The position numbers and the translations under genes were made by a program. 64,000 bases of DNA from Cordilura impudica (lineage: Eukaryota; Arthropoda; Insecta; Diptera; Scathophagidae): contig OY821518.1 of NCBI GenBank assembly GCA_963682025.1, forward strand, positions 35,593,059 to 35,657,058. Direction: 5' to 3'. How positions within the stretch are numbered: the stretch's first letter is position 1; each line of letters begins with the position of its first letter. The notes under the pieces are model-generated. The model was not told the DNA's origin and searched no databases. It saw only the letters and a list, made by a program, of their open reading frames with translations. Positions 53,253-64,000 of this stretch are shown one piece after another.

Positions 53253-54814
53253 AAATTATAATCCACAAGATGCATCAAATAAATCTATTTTAATAAACTT
53301 AAAAGATATTAGCATATTATTTCAAATTTTTAAAATCCCGATAAGAGCAAAATAGATCAACTTATGGGATCAGAAAATCATATGCTGCAATTATTAGATC
53401 ATGCTTCGAGCAAAACGAGGCTGATAATTGATCATACAGTGGCACTTCAGATGTATCACCCAATAATATGAGACCAATAAATGTGGTGTTGGAAATTGTG
53501 TAATGTGTTGTGGAGGTAATATTGACTTGAATGAATTTCTGTTTCTATATACTGTCCTTAGAAGATAATTCAACGAGGAGAATAGAATTGAGTATACATG
53601 TTTGGATAGTGTTGATTTGTTTTGAAAAATCCGTACGACTATTTGGTTTATAAACGCAGGCAACTAGCTTAAGGGTATTTTATACATACATGGCAACACC
53701 GCCTCCGATCGAAGGAAAGTTGAATCAGTACACCGAACTACGTCGGTATTTCGAAAGTTAGTCTGGCTCACCAATATTTTCCGACAAGAATTGTGAATTT
53801 ATTTGACAAATTTGTACACCTTCCTTCTGTTTAACCTAAAATTTGGTCACCTGTGCTACATTTTTTTTTTTAAATTTACAACTCTTTATTCGAGTTTTTT
53901 TTTAAAGTTATAATTACATGCTACTAAAAATTGCGTGGCGAATAAGTAACGTAACACAGATAAGGGTTAAGTAATTATTATTAGAATTTTTAGCAGTTAC
54001 CTTGAAATTGAAAAAACGATTTTTTTTTTAAAAATTAATGAAACATAGATTTCATTGACTTAACAATTAACCCTCAAATATACGAATATGTCTTAACTAA
54101 CAAAACGTAAACAGAAAATACAAATGTGTATTAAAATGATGAAGACGATTTAGTAGAAACTTACTTTCCGTTTACAATTCTACATATGAAGAAAATCTTG
54201 TCCCAATGGCAAGGAAACGGCTAAACAAAAAAAAAAAAGAAGAAAAAAATGAACAAGTAACGGAAATGAACTAAATTTTAAGAAATAAAGAATAGATGAG
54301 TGAGGAAGGGAATAATACTAAGCATGAGAAATAGCAACAAGAAAAAAAACAAACAAAAAATATGGCGACGTAGTCTCATATAGTAACCATCATAATCATC
54401 ATAATGTGGTGGCGTTGACGTCTTGCCAAAGGACATTGTGAGTTGTTGGCTCTTGTCCTCTGATACATATGTACAATGTACATACTTATATAAATATATC
54501 CATACATATAAAAACATATTTTATGCTTTTGAATTTTGATATATTTTGTATGGTGTGTAGGAATGTATGATACATCTGATGTAATGCATTTTTCCAAGCT
54601 GCCGTATTGTGCGAGAAAAAAAAATATTTGTGTATAGAAAAAGAAAAAAAAAATGAAAAAATATGAAAAAATAAATATAACAGGTTCTACTATCAAATCA
54701 TATGAAGATAATATGAGAGTGTTGCTTTATTAAGCTATGGGCCTGAGTTTCTATGTTTGCTTCCAATATTTAGAATGGTCCTTAAGAATAGGCTATAATA
54801 TTTTTTTAATATAT
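53253..54814. other. 1.5 kb without recognisable gene
   Basis: AT-rich with several poly(A) and poly(T) runs and an ATC/ATAATC-rich patch near 54390. Open frames of 79-106 codons are low-complexity and show no domain. No repeat match. Confidence 0.4.
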
Positions 54815-55505
54815 GTGATGGGCGTGGCACCTCCCAGACAAAGTAATAATTCAATAGTTTATAACTCGAGTACTATGACAGAGACAGCTTTACAAATTTG
54901 TGTGCTGTCACCTATTATTAATGGTTGTAGTCGAACAAAAAATGCTCATGATAGGAGCAGTGGCCGCAGCACCGCCCATATAAAGGAAGTGTATAATATC
55001 ATATAATTGGTGTACTATAAAAGGGAAAGCCTCTACACTTTGCACGAGTCCATCAGATATTAATGTGAGTAGTCCAATATAAATTGGGCGGGATGGGATT
55101 AGTGGGCGTGGCACATCCTCTACAAAAAATCGAACAAAAATGAAAGCGACAGTCTTGAAACTTTGGACAAGTGCATTAATTGTTAACGTGAGTAGTGGAA
55201 AATATGGGCGGATTTGCCAAATTCAAAAATCGCCAAAACTAAAAATCGCAAAAATCGAAAATCGCCAAAAATCAAAAATCGTTAAAACCGAAAACCAAAA
55301 ACTTCAAAATCAGAAATGGGCAAATTCAAAAATCACTGAAATCGAAAATCGCCAAATTAAAAAATTGCCAAAATCAAAAATCGTCAAAATCGAAAATCGC
55401 AAAAAATAAAAGTCGCCACAACAAAAATCTTCAAAATCGAAAATCGCTAAAATCAAAAATCGCCAAATCAAAAATCGCTAAAATAAAAAATTGCCAAAAC
55501 GATAT
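54815..55505 (-). repeat. Family 5 tandem units plus minisatellite, inverted copy
   Basis: The reverse complement of this segment follows 41765-42540: GTGGCACCTCC at 54827 and GTGGGCGTGGCACATCC at 55102 mark the tandem units. TGCATTAATTGTTAACGTGA corresponds to the other copy's TTAATGCACTTGTC region. From 55215 to 55505 AAAAATCGCCAAAA-type units are the complement of the GATTTTTG/TTTTGGC minisatellite. The short open frame at 55140-55409 is a repeat translation. Confidence 0.75.
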
Positions 55506-55649
55506 TCTCAATACAAGGCCAATAGTTAAGTGTTGCCAGATTTAATTTGGAAAATCCATGTTCTCTCACGCGCAACTATATTATGTACCTTGCTCCAGAG
55601 TAGGATAGCCGAAAAATTTGATAAGTGTTGCACCCTATGAAAAACCAAA

Positions 55650-56389
55650 ACAAGTAAGAAAATTATAGTCGGTCTAGACCGACTATACGATACCCTATAC
55701 CATGCGTTTAGAAACCCTATCTCTTAGGCCCAACTAACTGGACATTGAAAATAAGCAGAAACCAAATTTGAGTGGGATTTTTATTAATTTTTTTGGCTGC
55801 AGATATGAAAAAGTTCATATCGGATGCTATATCTATAAAGGGACTAGGTCCAAAAATGGACCGATCCTGATCATGTTTGGTAAAGTCTCCTGTATTTTGC
55901 AAAAATATGTACAAACAAAATTTGAGAAGAATCAGTGCAATATTTTTGTTTTTTAATAGATTTAACTGAAGATCGGGAAGCAGCTCTATATGGGGTCAAA
56001 GGGATCAGTTTTGGACTACTCATTAGTTGATGTAATGAAGGAATACAAACCCAATTTGAGTAAGATCTATATGACAATTTGGATCTTATGGCAATTTATG
56101 TCGATTTCATATGGGTAATTTGTATGGGGGCTAGGTCTGAACATGGACCGATTCTCACCAATTTCAATGGCGTTCATCCCATGGCCGATAAAAGCTTATA
56201 TACCAAATTTCATTAAAACATATTCATATTTGCGACCTGCAGTTTGATTACAAGCTTTACATGGACACACAGACGGACGGACGGACGGACGGACGGACGG
56301 ACATTGTTAAATCAACTCAGAAAGTTGGTTGTTACAAACAGCAGCACAAAGTCATTATACCCAAACCACATAGTAGTATAGGGTATAAA
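55650..56389 (+). mobile_element. DINE-1-like repeat, copy L, with a small internal deletion
   Basis: Full ends (ACAAGTAAGAAAATTATAG to GTATAGGGTATAAA) and a GGAC tract at 56274-56303. After the tract it lacks about 50 bp: the GTGATTCTGATTCGATCGG to AAATATTTTT segment of other copies. Confidence 0.85.
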
Positions 56390-57601
56390 TATTGTATATC
56401 AGCAGGCATTGAAATATAAAAATATAAATTAAATTAAATTAAATATTTTAATTGCACAATACAAACTTCGTAGGAAGCATTAAGTATGAAACAAAATATG
56501 TCAATCAGTCAATAATAAATTTTTTTCTAAAAAAAAGAGTAAATATATACGGGCGAAGACAAAAAAAGGGAGATTTTAAGAATGCCTTTAAAATCATCAT
56601 TGACTTATTAAAAAAAATATTTTCAAGCTTCAAAATGTTAATAAAAACTCAACAATGTACAGTGTACATTGTATACAAAAATATGAAGGATATTTGGATA
56701 GCATTTTTATCTATTTTACGAATACAAGCACGAATTCATTTTTCGAGCTGTTGATCGGTCTTTCGGTAAAAAATTTAATTTTTTCTTATCAAAGATATCC
56801 GTCATCTTTATAGCGCAATGAGACAATAACTTGTCAAGCCAGAAGTCATAATTTTCGTTAGAGTAATGCAGGGAAAAAATAAAAATTTTGGCCAAACATT
56901 CCTCCTTTTTTTAATTGTTAATCAACACTCGACAAAAGCCCCTACGAATGCAGTGCATTGTGTTTTTCCCTAGAAGATTGGTTATGGGAAGGAGGAAAGG
57001 GGGATATATGTGTGTGCATATTTGGATTTCATTTCATTAGTTTGTAACTGCCTGTAAAGGCGTGTGTGGGGACTTTTTTCACAGACAGAAAGCCACCCCA
57101 ACAGGTAGCCATGTTGCCGATCATTGAAAAGTAATAACGCACTCTATCACCTGTTGGATGTTGATGGCAATATTCCAGTAACAAGGAAAGAATCTCCCAT
57201 GGCACGAAGAACTGTAAAGATTGGTGAATGGACTAATTGTCATCAAGAGCACTGTTTCAGCACCAGTGGTGTTATACCGTCCGGTTCCGGAGCTTTATTT
57301 AAGGTTATCCTTATTAACCGGGCCAGTGAGGATTTTGGTCATTCGTTATTAGAGTTCGGATAGCAGGACTATCATTATTCTTTGTTATTTTAACAAATGA
57401 CCAAAATAACTTTAGCACGAAAAGGCTGTTCGTGAAGAAACTTTTCGCACCTAAGTACTAAATGCTTCGTCTCTGGATCTGTAGTCGACATGCTATGTAG
57501 TAGACGCGAAATTGTACACCAAGGCATTCCGATGAATTTATGAACATTGCAGCTATTCTGTAGTGAGAAAATGCAAAGCAAGCACTTTCCACGACTAGAT
57601 A
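56390..57601. other. 1.2 kb, mostly AT-rich, with one balanced-composition patch
   Basis: 56450-57050 holds only AT-rich sequence. At 57060-57370 composition is more even and a 79-codon plus frame (57124-57363) contains EWTNCHQEHCFSTSG and IPSGSGALFKV. No domain recognised. The minus frame at 57390-57581 (KFIGMPWCTISRLLHS) is also unassigned. Could be fragments of a transposon gene. Confidence 0.35.
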
Positions 57602-57982
57602 TCTATAATGTTAATAGGCTAGGCAATTTCTTGTGACTGATGTTTTGTTCTACCGTTTGATCTCGATTTTGACCAAGCGTATATTATTTGAAAGGTATTT
57701 CTTTTTAGCCGTTTTGCAGATTTACAGATTTTTAAATTTTTTTCCTTTATTTTGAGTAAATTGCATTTAAAGGTGCTACTAACACATACATAAAATTATA
57801 CAATGCTATGTGTGTGTTTGTTAAGTTTGTTAATGGTGTTTGTAATAAAAATGAGTTTGTTTTTTTGTGTTGATTTGTGAATTGGCTATAATTGATTAGC
57901 ATACCTTCAGAGTTTTTATTTAATGAAAAAATAAAATTTCCTAGAATTTGCACTCGAATTTCGAGGGGCCGGAATCTGCTAG
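57602..57982 (+). mobile_element. Non-autonomous Helitron, family 1, copy e, complete
   Basis: 381 bp. TCTATAATGTTAATAGG follows A at 57601. The hairpin CACTCGAATTTCGAG precedes GGAATCTGCTAG, which is followed by T. Confidence 0.85.
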
Positions 57983-59934
57983 TTTATAATATTGTGTGAG
58001 TATAGAGTAGCTTTAAGTTTTAAAATTAGACATAAAAACAATTTCATAATAATAGCTCTTCAGAGCAAAATAAATGTAAATGTGTTTTTATTAACATTAA
58101 TAGAAAATAAACTATTTAGAAAATTTAAACATTACATGGCGACCCTGTTAGAGGTCCAAATATTTCCATCAACATACGGGATTTACGTTTCGTAATTCAC
58201 TTGTTGCTCTAGGTGATTATGTGCCGCGAAATGCTCAACGTAACGGTCTAGGAGAATTATTTGTTTCGTATGGTAGAACCAACAAACGTGAGTATTAAAA
58301 TTGCTGGTTATCACGATTTCACTATTCGGGTAACTATTTACGAATAAAAATATTGATGCAGAAATGGCGTAAAAGCCAGTACTGGCAAGCTCCTTTTCGG
58401 TTTTTGGGCTTCTATGTAAAAACCCGAAATGTGTAACCTGATTTAGAACTTAACCCGAAGTGAGTTAAATTCTGCATCCTTAGAGTTAAAATGTTGCTGA
58501 TGATGCTTCATAAAATTATTGTGAATATACATAACAAGGTCCCGTAAAAAATTAAAAGGGATAGAAGATAATAAACAAGTATTTGAAAACTCTGGGGATC
58601 AGCAATCGCACTTACCTGGGTCTCTCATAAACCGAAAATATACGGCCGATGCAAGCAAATATAAGCATACACAGAGAAAAAATTACAATTTAAGCATGCG
58701 TATGTTACAAAAGTCAATAAGAAAATTATCTTACAATAAATAAAATACTATGATAATCACAAAACTAATATTTGGTTCATTATTTAACCGATTAATTAGT
58801 GAACAGTAATACACCTTCATAACTAATTGACCCAACAATAGAGCAGATATCAGTCTCTTGGACTATGTGAAATGAAATTATTCAAAATGAATTTGAATGA
58901 GCAAATTTAGACTAAGCTATTTAATAAAATCAATATTAGATATTATTAATAATAGTTTTCTAAAACAATATCTTTAAAAAAATATTTTTTTTACCAGTCT
59001 GGCCCATTATGCACTAAGGTAAATGTATTGTAACATTGTTTTCATACAATCTACTCGTATGAGTGTTTGACGACATAAGTACTTATATGTATGTGTATAC
59101 ACATGTTTGGATGTATCATCACAACACAGTAATATTTATAAGAAGTCCATTAAATTTATTAATTTCATTTGGCAATGTGTTTATTCCACATTGTACTTTC
59201 ATTCATATGTACATCATAAAAGCAGTCACTTTTGTACTTGTAAAACTTGTATGGTTGTGAGCTTCATTGACAAATTTTGTTATGGATTTTCCTTTGGTAT
59301 CTTTTTTTCTCTTTTAATGTTTTATACTTTAAGAAAAAAAAGTAGATATATTAGTCAATAAGTCAGCAACAATTGCGAGAGACACAATATGTTTTAAAAA
59401 TATGACATATTCGTCAAATTAAATTATTGAAATCAAATTTGTGTGTGAGCAAATGTACTTACACATATTGATAAATTTTTGTAAAGAAAAAAATATAAAT
59501 GAACTTTTATTTTTATATAATATTTAATAAGGCGATTTAAGTAAATGCAAAGAGAAACACAAAAATAAGAAAAAACTCATTCTTCGCTTTATCTTATAAT
59601 GGGAAGTTTGGGAGTAATGGGAGTTTGTTTGTCTTTAGGTCGTGTCAACATTAGAATAATAGAGTTCATTTTAAAATTTTAAAATATGCCACCTGCAAAT
59701 TAAGATAAACGGCTTTAGGTGTTTGTAATCTTTTTCATGGAAGCTCCTTTAAATAATTAATGCAAACAATTTTTGTATATGTAAAAAAGATTGTTGATTT
59801 TAAATTATTCTTTTTCAAGACGAAAAAAAAAATGGTGAACCCTTTCTAACCACAGACAGGGGTTAAAAACAAAAAAAACGTGATAAAAAAATCAACTTTA
59901 AACTGATGATGATATTGGAACATTATGTTTGGGG
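57983..59934. other. Nearly 2 kb without recognisable gene or repeat family
   Basis: AT-rich. Open frames up to 84 codons without domains. Contains a TACAT/GTATGT-rich patch near 59080. Possibly unique host DNA. Confidence 0.4.
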
Positions 59935-60212
59935 CGATGGATATAGGATTTATAAAGATTTAATTTGTAGACACCCTGTTACTAATGCTATTGGACCAGA
60001 TAGTATTCATCTTAAGTTTTAACGTTAATATTTCTAGTAATTGCGTCACATCAAGTGTTCCTAAGGCTTGGAAGATTGGCAAAATTGTCCCGGTTCCTAA
60101 GACTAAATCCCTTGAATAATTCTGGTCTAATATTTGATTTTCAATCTGTTTTACGCAAGGGTTAGAAAACGACGGGGTTTCCTATGGATATTACTGAGAC
60201 TATAAGGTTCAA
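59935..60212 (+). pseudogene. Decayed LINE reverse-transcriptase fragment
   Basis: Plus-strand traces in two or three frames: AIGPDSIHLKF (about 59980-60015), SVPKAWKIGKIVPVPK (about 60055-60105) and QSVLRKG with DITETIR (about 60143-60210). These follow the order of LINE RT motifs 1-3, with stops between. It ends where the LOA-like element begins, so it was probably the target of that insertion. Confidence 0.5.
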
Positions 60213-60293
60213 TTTATTGTATTGTATAAAAGAGGTGACGAAAGTACTGCGACCAGTATGATCTATTGTACTGCCTTCTGCTAATAGTTGTTC

Positions 60294-63200
60294 CTATAAA
60301 ATCTCACCCAATCCTGAAGCCCTCAGAAATTCGAGGATGTGGGTTGGTTCCACTGATCTTACTTCGCTCCCTGGTATTTGGAAAGAACCCAGGTACTTTT
60401 TCCTCTTATGCATTAAAGCTCCACAATCCCCCAGTATGTGCTCCGCCGATTCTGCCTTCTCATCGCAAAATCTGCACATGGGGTTCGCTTCAATTCCTAA
60501 CCTGCTCAGATGCTCCCTGAGCCTACAGTGACCGGTTAGAATCCCGGTTAATATTCTCAGTCCGTTCTTCGATAGTCCGATACATGACTCAAATCTCTTA
60601 CCGTTGTAGTTACCTAGCAGTAGTTTTGATTGCCTTAAGCCCAAGTGGCTCGAGAAAAGCTCCTGTCTGATATGATTCTCACATTCTTTGAGTACGCCTT
60701 CCCATACTCCTTTTCCTATTCCACAAAACGGTTCCTGCCCCATTAGCTTTGGGGTAGCTCCCTTTCTGGCAAGCTCATCCGCTTGCTCATTTCCCCGAAT
60801 CCCAATATGTCCTGGGACCCAACAGAGGCTGACCTTATTGTGTCTGCCTAGCTCATTCAGTCTTTGCAGACAGTTCCATACTAACTTAGAGTTTACTATA
60901 TAGGAGCCTAGTGCTCGAATAGCAGCTTGACTATCTGATAATATGGTTATGTCCTGTCTATTGTACTTTCTATTTAAGTTAATCTGTGCACATCTATCGA
61001 TGGCATAAATTTCCGCCTGGAAAATACTCGTGTGCATTCCCATTGATTCGTAGTATTTGGTTCTAGGCCCAAAGACTCCCGCCCCTGTTCCATTCCCGGT
61101 CTTTGACCCGTCCGTGTACCATTTGATCGTATTCTCCTTAAGAGAATATGCTGTGCTCAAACTACTCCATTCCTTTTTGTTACTAAGTTTTGTAACAAAG
61201 TTTTTCCTGAAATCGTATTTCTTCTCCATCCTGTCCATTGGACAGTCTAGGAGGGAGTAATCTTTAACCTGACTTATTTGCCCTGCATAAAGCCTGGATA
61301 TAGTTTTATCCCCCTTTATCCTGATTGCCGTTGCCAGGGCTTTCTTTTGCACCACTATATGCAGTGGGCTCTGATCCAAGAGTACTTCAAGTGATGCCGT
61401 TGGGCACGTCCTCATTGCACCCGTTATTCCAATACACGCTAGTCTTTGTATTCTACTTAACTCCATTTGAGTTGATTTTAGCTCCGTCATTTTGGCCCAC
61501 GCAATAGCTCCATAGGTCAAGATTGGACGGACCATCATGGAGTACATCCAGTGTAGGATGCTGGGTTTACATCCCCAGGTACTAACCGCTACCCTTCTAC
61601 ATATCATTGTAGCACGCTTGGCTTTCTCTGTAATATGGTTGACGTGTGCCTTCCATGTTAACTTGCTGTCTAGTATTATGCCTAGATATTTCACTTCTGT
61701 CCTTGGTTCAATGAATTTACCCAGAATTTGAATTGCCTTCCATCTTGGAGGTTTTCTTTTCCTGGTAAATGGTACAATAGTGGTCTTTGTCGGATTGATG
61801 TTCAGTCTTGTTGCCCTACACCATTGATTGATAATTCTCAGCCCTCTTTGGACAATGTCACAGAGGGTTCCCTCGAATTTGCCTCTTGCTATTATGACTA
61901 TATCGTCCGCATAGCCTTGACATTCTATACCTGCTTCTAACAGTTCCACTAGTAGTTCGTCCACAACCAGACTCCACATCAGAGGCGAAAGAACCCCTCC
62001 CTGTGGACATCCTCTGGTTGTGTTGACAGCTTAGGTTTCCCCTTCTGCTAGTGTTTCTGCTGATCTTGTGTTGAGAACTTCTACCATCCATCTTGATATC
62101 ACTGAGTGTACTCCTTTTCGGTTTAATGAACTTTCTATTACATCATGTGAAGTATTATCAAAGGCTCCTTCTATATCTTTGAAGGCACAAACTGCTATTT
62201 CCTTCTCATCTAGTGATTTTTGAATAGTGCCCACTAGTTTGGTAAGAGCGGTCTCTGTTGATTTGCCCGCTCTATACGCATGCTGGTTTGGATGCAAAGG
62301 GAACTGTTGTAATATCCCGCATCTTAAATAGTTGTCCACTGCTTTTTCAAGTGTCTTTAACATGAAAGATGTTAGGCTAATTGGTCTGAAGGATTTTGGA
62401 TGTGCAGTGTCTTTTTTCCCCACTTTGGGTATGAACACCACTTTTGCCCTCATCCATGCCTCTGGTATGTACCCTAAGGCCAAGCTACTCCGCCCGATAT
62501 TCATTAAGAATGGTAAAATTCCCTTTAAGCCCTTTTGTAATAAGGCAGGAAAAATACCATCCGTTCCAGGGGACTTGTATGGTTGATAGGTACCTAAAGC
62601 CCATTCTAGTCTTGCCCTTGAACAAATTTCGTTTGTTATTTGTCTATTTTCCCTACTAGGGTTTCTTGGATTGTTACTTGACCGTTCGTTGTCTACTGCC
62701 ACACTTCCTGGAAAGTGTGTCTTTAATAACAACTCTGCCCTTTTTTGGCCAGTTTCCGTGTAACTACCGTCTTCTTTCCTAAGTGACATTATTAGTTCTG
62801 GTCCGCATTTCGCAAATGTTCTGTGAAGCCTTGCCGCTTCCGGAAGAGATTCCATATTTTCACAAAATTTTCTAAAGCTAATTCTTTTAGCTTTCCTTAT
62901 TTCTTTGTTATATACAGTAAGTTTGGCCCTATAAAGCTCCCACTGCCCGTTACGCTTTGCCTTATTGCCGAGCCTACGAACTTCGGTTCTGAGTGTGGAG
63001 AGATTTTCGTTCCACCAAACTGCGTCCTTCTCCTTGCCCCTCGGTTTCTCGGGGCAGCTACAAAAATAGGCATCCAACAGGGCCCCTTTCAATTGGGTCA
63101 CACTGTCATCGAGCTGTCATACTGATTCCGTATGCGTTTGCTCAGTGTTATGCCTTGTAGATTGTAGCCTAGGATTTCATTATACCTCACCCAATTTGTT

Positions 63201-63928
63201 TTTCTTGGATTTCTATATGAAGTTGCCTGAATACTTAGGCCCTCTAGCGAAAATTCAATTATTTTATGGTCTGATAATGATTCCTCATCTGATACCTTCC
63301 AATTTCTCGTAATCCTAGCTAAGCTTGGACTGGCTACCGTAATGTCTAAGACCTCCTCTCTTACCCTTGTAACGAATGTAGGTTTATTTCCCTCATTTAG
63401 TACTTCTAGGTTGGATGTTATTAAAAATTCTATTAGGTACTCACCTCGATAGTTTGTGTTGGTGCTGCCCCATATTGTGTTATGTGCATTGGCATCGCAC
63501 CCCAGTAAGAGCTGCAAGTTTTGCCTTCTGCAGAAGTCCACTAGCCGCCGTACCTCTGCCGGTGGTGTTGAAGTTTCATCTCCCGGAAGGTAAGCTGATG
63601 CCACCACTATGACCCTTTTTCTGCCCTCGGTGTTCATGAGGGCTTGGATGGGGACCAAGTCCCGCGTCATGAATTCTGTAAGACAAGTGTAGTTAATATC
63701 TTTACTAATTAGTATGCATGCTCTGGGTGACGTATTTCTACTGTCCCATATTACCTTGCCGCTACCGCAGCTTAGACCTCTGATTGCACCCTTATAGTGC
63801 CAGGGTTCTTGGATCAATACCATGCCCAGGTTAAATTTTGAAAATGCCCTAGCGATCGCTGCGGACGCAGCTTTTGCATGGTGGACGTTAACCTGGGCGA
63901 ACTTGATATGTGATCCATTATTCGACAT
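60294..63928 (-). pseudogene. LINE ORF2: endonuclease, reverse transcriptase, RNase H; one frameshift and one stop
   Basis: Would make the enzyme for target-primed reverse transcription. The ATG at 63928 opens MSNNGSHIKFAQVNV. The APE-type endonuclease has IQEPW, LGCDANAHNTIWGS, LDITVAS and SDHKIIE. A one-base frameshift near 63110-63122 separates it from the RT frame (63101 leftward), which has SPGTDGI, RPISLTS, HAYRAGKSTETAL and DIEGAFDNT. A TAA at 62031-62033 interrupts the same frame just before TRGCPQGGVLSPL and the catalytic GYADD. RNase H has D290, E323, D349 and D401 (numbered from Met at 61979) in WYTDGSK, QAEIYAI, LSDSQAA and ADELAR. The end has a CRFCDEK..H..C finger. About 1,200 residues in all, as in the family. 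Only these two lesions were seen, so the copy is young but inactive as read. Confidence 0.85.
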
Positions 63929-63932
63929 TATG

Positions 63933-63998
63933 CTACTTGTTGTTGCTGCTGTCACTTAGCAGCATTTCCTCTTCTTCCTCGTCAATTGGAACATCTGG
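63933..63998 (-). CDS. LINE ORF1, C-terminal end only
   Basis: The last 21 codons before TAG at 63935-63933, reading PDVPIDEEEEEMLLSDSSNN and K. An acidic tail ending five bases before the ORF2 ATG fits ORF1 of a two-ORF LINE. The rest lies beyond the window, so the nucleic-acid-binding part is not seen. Confidence 0.55.
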   Translation of the reverse strand, partial: PDVPIDEEEEEMLLSDSSNNK

Positions 63999-64000
63999 GT

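Larger units (their letters stand above)
60213..64000 (-). mobile_element. LOA-like non-LTR retrotransposon, cut by the window edge
   Basis: The 3' end lies near 60213, where the element strand ends in TACAATACAATAAATT. It contains the tail of ORF1 (63933-63998) and all of ORF2. GC content is visibly higher than the surroundings. An endonuclease, RT and RNase H in one ORF2 with a C-terminal CCHC motif indicate the I/R1/LOA group; the RNase H and endonuclease wording favour LOA. Clade placement is tentative. Confidence 0.8.

Noticed and set aside
60266..63612. Plus-strand frames over the LINE
   Set aside because: Antisense shadows of ORF2, which has clear domain matches on the minus strand.
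1..64000. tRNA, rRNA or other structured RNA genes
   Set aside because: No cloverleaf with the usual GTTCRANNC box and no ribosomal sequence was noticed on reading. A dedicated scan was not possible.

Overview
The window reads as repeat-dense, AT-rich intergenic or intronic DNA from a higher fly (Diptera, probably Brachycera). The evidence is the transposon content: DINE-1/mini-me-like elements with GTCC microsatellites, jockey and LOA-like non-LTR retrotransposons, rosa-type DD41D mariner relatives, Buster-type hATs and small Helitrons. I found no convincing host gene, tRNA, rRNA or CRISPR array. Every protein-like sequence I could recognise belongs to a mobile element. The species cannot be named from sequence alone.

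Layout. 0-7 kb: a TTAA-flanked non-autonomous element, a second copy of it split by a jockey fragment, and a decayed LINE split by a DINE-1-like copy. 7-14 kb: three DINE-1-like copies, one with an inverted duplication and one (D) split by both an intact DD41D transposon and a complete but decayed hAT. 14-24 kb: small Helitrons, T-rich minisatellites, a hairpin repeat family split by DD41D copy 2, a 1.3-kb quasi-periodic T/A tract and an old tandem duplication. 24-31 kb: two tandem DINE-1-like copies, a nearly intact hAT with 8-bp target duplications, a MITE and a Harbinger-like MITE with TTA duplications. 31-43 kb: piggyBac relics in both orientations, hairpin repeats, DD41D copy 3, a third TTAA element and GATTTTTG-type minisatellites. 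43-50 kb: Helitrons, Tc1-like and RTE-like relics. 49.6-52.9 kb: a candidate DNA transposon coding for an insect-type protein with an SDNCGGQ motif, with about 52-bp palindromic motif arrays at both ends in opposite orientation. 53-60 kb: mostly unrecognised AT-rich DNA. 60.2-64.0 kb: a LOA-like LINE on the minus strand, running off the right edge.

The parts interact as transposon ecology rather than as a pathway. The three DD41D copies are full length, have intact reading frames and differ by at most three residues, so they are the youngest insertions and could still supply transposase. The hAT at 26.3-28.3 kb, the candidate transposon at 49.6-52.9 kb and the LINE each look one or two mutations from intact. 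Nested insertions give a relative age order: old LINEs, piggyBac and Tc1 relics first, then DINE-1-like elements and Helitrons, then hAT, then DD41D. The item most worth following up is the 49.6-52.9 kb element with its phased terminal motif arrays.
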